A stretch of DNA of 11,637 nt from assembly GCA_022704925.1 (NCBI GenBank), contig JAKJFK010000036.1, positions 1 to 11,637 on the forward strand, written 5' to 3'. Positions 7,903 to 11,637 of this stretch are shown here, in pieces (the stretch's first letter is position 1; the number at the start of each line of letters is the position of its first letter). The notes under the pieces are model-generated. The model was given only the letters and a program-made list of their open reading frames with translations. It searched no databases and was not told the origin of the DNA. The position numbers were made by a program, and so were the translations under genes. Source of the DNA: a candidate division TA06 bacterium (GTDB lineage Bacteria > Ratteibacteria > UBA8468 > MWAK01).

Positions 7903-8105
7903 AGAAGGGAATCCACCCCCAGTATTTCCCGGCCAAGGTCATCTGCGCCTGCGGCAATGTCGTTGAGACCGGGGCGACCAAGAAGGAGATGCACGTGGAG
8001 ATCTGCGCCGCCTGCCATCCCTTCTTCACCGGCAAGACCAAGTTCGTCGATACCGCCGGACGCGTGGAGAAGTTCCGGCGCCGCTATGGCAGCCCGAAGT
8101 CCTGA
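7899..8105 (+). CDS. rpmE: 50S ribosomal protein L31 (zinc-binding type)
   Basis: L31 is a small protein of the large ribosomal subunit that helps bridge it to the 30S head. The 68 residues open with [20 protein letters not shown] and keep the four zinc ligands of the C+ form: Cys16 and Cys18 (CxC), then Cys36 and Cys39 (CxxC). [20 protein letters not shown] is the usual core signature. A GGAGG at 7890-7894, inside the end of the GerMN gene, serves the ATG, which overlaps the previous stop as ATGA. Its 3' end overlaps the prfA start by 20 bases. The rpmE-prfA-prmC order is seen in many bacteria. Zinc-binding L31 is in some species exchanged for a Cys-free paralogue under zinc limitation; no paralogue or Zur site is visible here. 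Confidence 0.97.
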   Translation: MKKGIHPQYFPAKVICACGNVVETGATKKEMHVEICAACHPFFTGKTKFVDTAGRVEKFRRRYGSPKS

Positions 8106-9168
8106 GCTCAACCTTACCGAACTCCAGGCCAGGTTTCAGGACCTCAGTCTGCAGTTGAGCCGCTCCGAAAGCGGCCTCAGCAACGGCGAACGGGAGCGGC
8201 TGCTGGAAGAGTTGCGGCGTCTGAATGAGTTGATCCCGCTCCAGCAGAAACTGGAGCGGACCCGGAAGGAGCGGGCCGGGGCGGCCGAACTGCTGGCCGG
8301 GGAAACCTGTTCCCAGCTGGCCGAACTGGCGCGCGAGGAAGTGGATCGGCTCGACCGGGAGGTGGAGTCGCTCGAGAAGGACCTGGTTGGGCGTCTTCTC
8401 GAAGATCCGCGTGACCAGCGCAACGCGATTGTCGAAATCCGGGCCGGCACCGGCGGCGAGGAGGCCGCTCTCTTCGCCCGCGACTTGTTCCGGATGTACA
8501 GCCGTTTTGCGGAGCGCCACGGTTTCAAGCTGGAGGTCTTTGACACCTCCGCCACCGAAAAGAACGGCCTCAAGTCGGTCATCTTCATGGTACGCGGGGC
8601 CGGGGCCTACGGGCGTTTCAAGTACGAGAGCGGCGTCCACCGCGTCCAGCGGGTGCCGGAGACCGAGGCGAGCGGCCGCATCCACACCTCGGCGGCCACC
8701 GTGGCGGTCTTCCCCGAGATCCGGATCCAGGAAGTGCGGATCGAAAACAAGGACCTGCGCATCGACACCTTCTGCGCTTCCGGCCACGGCGGCCAATCGG
8801 TCAACACCACCTACTCGGCGGTCCGCATCACTCACCTGCCCACCGGCCTGGTGGTCTCCTGCCAGGACGAGCGGAGCCAGCTTCAGAACAAGGAGCGGGC
8901 CCTGAAGATTCTGGCGGCCCGGCTGGCCGAGCGGGAGAAGAGGAGTCAGGAGGAGTCCCTGTCGGTCGAGCGGCGCGCCCTGATCAAGACCGGCGACCGG
9001 AGCGAAAAGGTGCGGACCTACAATTTTCCGCAGAACCGGCTGACTGACCACCGGATCAACTTTTCGGTGCACAACCTGAAGGAGATCCTGGACGGCAACC
9101 TGGAACCGGTGCTGGAGGCCCTGGTTGATTATGAACTGCAGCTCCGGAATAAGGGGGAGGGCTCATGA
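8086..9168 (+). CDS. prfA: Peptide chain release factor 1
   Basis: RF1 recognises UAA and UAG in the ribosomal A site and triggers peptide release. ATG 8086 gives 360 residues, the normal family length. The codon-recognition motif is P191-E192-T193 (the PxT of RF1, not the SPF of RF2), in [21 protein letters not shown]. The catalytic G235-G236-Q237 lies in [23 protein letters not shown], with His234 before GGQ where many RF1 proteins have a smaller residue. [15 protein letters not shown] and [15 protein letters not shown] complete the signature. The frame is open further upstream inside rpmE, but only the 8086 start fits the family. It overlaps rpmE by 20 bases with a GGAGAAG about 13 bases upstream. 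Gln237 should be methylated by PrmC, encoded downstream. Confidence 0.97.
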   Translation: MAARSPELNLTELQARFQDLSLQLSRSESGLSNGERERLLEELRRLNELIPLQQKLERTRKERAGAAELLAGETCSQLAELAREEVDRLDREVESLEKDLVGRLLEDPRDQRNAIVEIRAGTGGEEAALFARDLFRMYSRFAERHGFKLEVFDTSATEKNGLKSVIFMVRGAGAYGRFKYESGVHRVQRVPETEASGRIHTSAATVAVFPEIRIQEVRIENKDLRIDTFCASGHGGQSVNTTYSAVRITHLPTGLVVSCQDERSQLQNKERALKILAARLAEREKRSQEESLSVERRALIKTGDRSEKVRTYNFPQNRLTDHRINFSVHNLKEILDGNLEPVLEALVDYELQLRNKGEGS

Positions 9169-9536
9169 ACGAAAGCAGCACCGGTCTTAACGAAAACCTG
9201 GTCGGCATGCTCTGCTACGTCGGGCTGGTCTTTACCGGCCTTTTCTTCTTCCTGACCGAGAAGAAGAGCAAGTACGTCCGTTTTCACGGCCTGCAGTCAA
9301 CGCTCTTTTTCGTTGCCTGGGTCATTGTCTGGATGGCCTTCGGAAGCATCTTTTCCTTTCTGCCGGTGGTGGCCGACTGGCTGCTGCGGCTGGTGAAGGT
9401 GGCCGGCCTGGTGGGTTGGGTCCTGTTGATAGTCAAGTCATACAAGGGCGAGTATTTCCTGCTGCCGGTGGTCGGCCGGATCGCCATGGAAAACTCCGAG
9501 TTCAAGACTCCGGAAAGCCAGGATAAGCAGGCTTGA
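9165..9536 (+). CDS. Small membrane protein, DUF4870/Tic20-like
   Basis: A 123-residue protein with three predicted membrane segments (about 11-30, 46-66 and 72-91). The sequence [35 protein letters not shown] (split here as residues 11-30 and 31-45) and the [15 protein letters not shown] ending (93-107) are the two conserved blocks I know from the DUF4870/Tic20-like family. The function of bacterial members is not established; plant Tic20 belongs to the chloroplast import machinery. The C-terminal 17 residues are polar and probably cytoplasmic. The start overlaps the prfA stop (ATGA), with GGGGGAGGG just upstream, so it is translationally coupled to RF1. It and the next small gene separate prfA from prmC. 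Confidence 0.8.
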   Translation: MNESSTGLNENLVGMLCYVGLVFTGLFFFLTEKKSKYVRFHGLQSTLFFVAWVIVWMAFGSIFSFLPVVADWLLRLVKVAGLVGWVLLIVKSYKGEYFLLPVVGRIAMENSEFKTPESQDKQA

Positions 9537-9559
9537 ATTCACCTCGAACCGTGGAAGAC

Positions 9560-9838
9560 ATGGAAGACAAGTACTCGGGTTTGCGCAAGGCCTCTTCCGC
9601 CTGGCGGATCTTTGCCTGGGGCGTGGCCGCCGTCTGCATGGTCGGGTTCCTGGTCGGGCTGGGCTGGATCTTCCGCAAGCCCGAGGCCGGACTGGTCCTG
9701 TGCCTGGTCTTCGCCTTCCACGGCCTGGTCGGTTTTGTGGGCTGCTACACGATCAGCCAGCTGATCCTGGTGGCGCTGGACATTGAAAAGAACATCCGCG
9801 CGGAGCGGCCGCCGGCCGGCCCGGGCTCCGAAGGCTGA
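9560..9838 (+). CDS. Small membrane protein of unknown function
   Basis: A 92-residue protein with two predicted membrane segments (about 16-37 and 43-72). Both ends appear cytoplasmic: a charged start MEDKYSGLRKASSAWRIF and a polar tail ending GPGSEG. The short block ISQLILVALDIEKNIR after the second segment resembles the endings of small bacterial membrane proteins I have seen before, but I cannot name the family. The start is uncertain. TTG 9533 would overlap the previous stop (TTGA), has an AGGA at about the right distance, and adds nine residues. ATG 9560 gives the more natural N-terminus. Its coding sequence overlaps the only canonical in-frame start of prmC. No enzymatic motif is visible. 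Confidence 0.65.
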   Translation: MEDKYSGLRKASSAWRIFAWGVAAVCMVGFLVGLGWIFRKPEAGLVLCLVFAFHGLVGFVGCYTISQLILVALDIEKNIRAERPPAGPGSEG

Positions 9839-10745
9839 GGCCGTCCGCGGCCGGCCCGCGACGTTCCCGCGGCCGCCGCGGGCCGCCGGCCTGCTCCAAT
9901 GGGGCGCCGGCCGCCTGGCGCGGGCGGGGATCGAGTCGCCCCGCCGCAATGCCGAGTTGCTGCTGGCGGCGCTGCTGGGCTGTGACCGGTCCGGGCTTTA
10001 CCTGGAGCCGGAACGGGTCGTTTCCCGGGCGCGGGCCGGGCGGTTCCGGGAGCAGATCGGCCGCCGCGGCCGGGGCGAGCCGCTCCAGTACCTGACCGGC
10101 CGGGTCAATTTTTTCCGGGATTCTTTCCGGGTCCGGCCCGGGGTCTTCATCCCCCGGCCGGAGACGGAACTGCTGGTCACGCAGGGGCTTGCCCTGCTGG
10201 AAGCGGGCCGGGACGGGCCGGCCACGGTTCTCGAAGTGGGCGCCGGCAGCGGCGCGCCGGGACTTTCCCTGGCCAGGCACGGCCGGTGCCGGGTCTGGCT
10301 TCTCGAGAAGGAGGCGCGGGCGGTCGGCCTGGCGCGGCTTAACCGGCGCCGGCTGGGCCTGGACGGCCGGCGGGTCCGCATCCTGGCCGGAGACTGGAAC
10401 GATTTTCACCGGCGGGTCCGCCGCCGCTTTCAGCTGGTGGTCTCCAACCCGCCCTACGTACCGGCGGGGCAGCTTTCCCATCTCGAGCGGGAAGTCCGGC
10501 GCGAGCCCCGGACCGCCCTGGCGGCCGGCCGGGCCGGGCTGGACTTTTTCCGCCGGCTGGCGCCGGGGGCCTTCCGCATTCTGGTGCCGGGCGGCTGGCT
10601 GCTGGTCGAGATCGGTTTCGGCCAGGCGGCCGCGGTCCGGGAGATTTTTCGTGCAGCGGGCTTTCAGACTATCGGGGAGTTCGAGGATTACAACGGGGTG
10701 CCGCGGGTAATCCGCGGCCGGAAACCTTTTAAATGGATGCCTTGA
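9783..10745 (+). CDS. prmC: Release factor glutamine N5-methyltransferase PrmC, start uncertain
   Basis: PrmC (HemK) methylates the GGQ glutamine of RF1 and RF2 using S-adenosylmethionine. The N-terminal helical domain reads LLQWGAGRLARAGIESPRRNAELLL, then GEPLQYLTGRVNFF and PGVFIPRPETELL. The methyltransferase domain has motif I EVGAGSGAPGLSLA, the catalytic NPPY in VVSNPPYVPAGQL, EVRREPRTALAAG and GGWLLVEIGFGQAAAV. The core is complete. The only canonical start in frame before it is TTG 9783. This lies 56 bases inside the upstream gene and adds about 33 residues rich in Arg, Pro and Ala that the family lacks. No ATG or GTG occurs between the upstream stop and the core; CTG 9891 is another option but leaves a short N-terminus. 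Its 3' end overlaps murA by 13 bases. Confidence 0.88.
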   Translation: MKRTSARSGRRPARAPKAEAVRGRPATFPRPPRAAGLLQWGAGRLARAGIESPRRNAELLLAALLGCDRSGLYLEPERVVSRARAGRFREQIGRRGRGEPLQYLTGRVNFFRDSFRVRPGVFIPRPETELLVTQGLALLEAGRDGPATVLEVGAGSGAPGLSLARHGRCRVWLLEKEARAVGLARLNRRRLGLDGRRVRILAGDWNDFHRRVRRRFQLVVSNPPYVPAGQLSHLEREVRREPRTALAAGRAGLDFFRRLAPGAFRILVPGGWLLVEIGFGQAAAVREIFRAAGFQTIGEFEDYNGVPRVIRGRKPFKWMP

Positions 10746-11637
10746 AAGTAACCGGGGGAAACCGACTGTCCGGCGGGGTTCGAGTCAGCGGTTCCAAGAA
10801 CGCCAGCCTGCCGATACTGGCGGCCACGCTCCTGGCCGAGGGCCGGAGCCGTATTTACGGGGTGCCGCGCCTCCAGGACGTGCGGACCATGATCAAGATC
10901 CTGACCGCCCTGGGGGCCGAGATCGATTGGAGCGGCGACTGCCTGACGGTCGACACTTCCGGCATCTCGAACTGCACCGCCCCCTACGAGCTGGTCAAGC
11001 AGATGCGGGCCTCGGTCTGCCTGCTGGGACCGCTCCTGGCCCGCTTCGGCCGGGCCGCCATCTCCCTGCCGGGCGGCTGCGTTATCGGCGACCGGCCGAT
11101 CGACATGCACCTCAAGGGCCTCGAGAAACTTTCGGTCCGGTTCACCCTTTCGGGCGGGTACGTCCGGGGGCGGGCCGCCCGTCTTTCGGGATCCTCAATT
11201 TTTCTCGGCGGCACCTATGGTTCCAGCGTTCTGGCCACCGCCAACGTGATGATGGCCGCCTGCCGGGCCGAGGGCGACACGGTCATCGAGTTCGCCGCCT
11301 GCGAACCGGAGATCGTCAACCTGGCCGATTTCCTGAACCGGATGGGGGCCCGGATCGAGGGAGCCGGCAGCCACCTGGTTAAAATCCAGGGGGTCCGGCG
11401 GCTGCGGCCGACGGAATTCCGGATCCTGCCGGATCGCATTGAGGCCGGCACCTACCTGATCGCCGGCGCCTTGACCCGGGGGCAGGTGACGGTGGAGAAT
11501 TGCGTGCCGGAGCATCTCTTCGCGCTGATGGAGAAGCTCCAGGAGGCGGGCGTGACCGTCCGCCACGGGCTCACGACGGTCGAGGTCCAGTGCCGCAAAC
11601 GGGTGCGCAGCGTCGACATCGCCACCCTGCCGTACCC
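10733..11637 (+). CDS. murA: UDP-N-acetylglucosamine 1-carboxyvinyltransferase MurA (3' truncated)
   Basis: MurA transfers enolpyruvate from PEP to UDP-GlcNAc, the first committed step of peptidoglycan synthesis, in the cytoplasm. The first 301 residues are present and the frame is open at the window end. They show VSGSKNASLPILAATLL with the conserved Lys-Asn, APYELVKQMRAS, and the active-site loop LPGGCVIGDRPIDMHLKGL with Cys116, the residue that fosfomycin alkylates in sensitive enzymes (Cys115 in E. coli). GGTYGSSVLATANVMMAA, EPEIVNLADFL and LPDRIEAGT follow. The sequence stops at TLPYP, just before the TDMQ segment expected to carry the catalytic Asp. ATG 10733 overlaps the end of prmC by 13 bases and gives the normal N-terminus. 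The ribosome binding site is weak, consistent with translational coupling. Confidence 0.96.
   Translation, partial: MDALKVTGGNRLSGGVRVSGSKNASLPILAATLLAEGRSRIYGVPRLQDVRTMIKILTALGAEIDWSGDCLTVDTSGISNCTAPYELVKQMRASVCLLGPLLARFGRAAISLPGGCVIGDRPIDMHLKGLEKLSVRFTLSGGYVRGRAARLSGSSIFLGGTYGSSVLATANVMMAACRAEGDTVIEFAACEPEIVNLADFLNRMGARIEGAGSHLVKIQGVRRLRPTEFRILPDRIEAGTYLIAGALTRGQVTVENCVPEHLFALMEKLQEAGVTVRHGLTTVEVQCRKRVRSVDIATLPY

Noticed and set aside
7957-8085. Longer prfA start inside rpmE
   Set aside because: The extra 43 residues are an Arg/Pro-rich out-of-frame reading of rpmE. ATG 8086 gives the normal 360 residues.

Overview
The window is a stretch of high-GC bacterial chromosome (GC clearly above 60%, strong G/C bias at third codon positions). 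Every gene that can be supported lies on the + strand. I see no tRNA, rRNA, CRISPR array, insertion sequence, phage gene or long repeat. An LPS-export ATPase (lptB) points to a diderm (Gram-negative-type) cell. The mix of GTP-type PEP carboxykinase, a DUF1573 exported protein, a GerMN-domain protein, a sugar-isomerase TIM barrel and a Gfo/Idh oxidoreductase recalls uncultured diderm lineages such as PVC, Omnitrophota, Aminicenantes or deltaproteobacterial-type genomes. The phylum cannot be fixed from this sequence alone.

Layout. (1) 1-994: the 3' end of ruvB, then lptB, which carries a frameshift near 821-832. (2) 1039-2610: a xylose-isomerase-like TIM-barrel protein and an exported DUF1573 protein. 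(3) 2611-2734: an intergenic stretch with a good sigma70-type promoter. (4) 2735-5484: pyrG (CTP synthase) and a Gfo/Idh/MocA oxidoreductase 20 bases later with an excellent ribosome binding site. (5) 5485-5545: a short intergenic stretch with an AT-rich promoter island directly before the next start. (6) 5546-11637: a tightly packed run of pckG, a membrane-anchored GerMN-domain protein, rpmE (L31), prfA (RF1), two small membrane proteins (DUF4870/Tic20-like and an unrecognised one), prmC (RF glutamine methyltransferase) and the 5' part of murA, which runs off the window. Most junctions overlap or are under 35 bases, so one transcript is likely.

How the genes fit together. rpmE-prfA-prmC is a translation-termination group: PrmC methylates the GGQ glutamine of RF1. 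MurA starts peptidoglycan precursor synthesis. PckG drives gluconeogenesis upstream. The two small membrane proteins separate prfA from its modifying enzyme and are the least explained genes here. I find no clear undescribed multi-gene system. The points most worth checking are the lptB frameshift and the false fusion ORF it creates, the missing conventional start of prmC, the nearly leaderless pckG promoter, the non-standard metal and catalytic positions in the TIM-barrel and Gfo/Idh proteins, and the membrane-protein pair.
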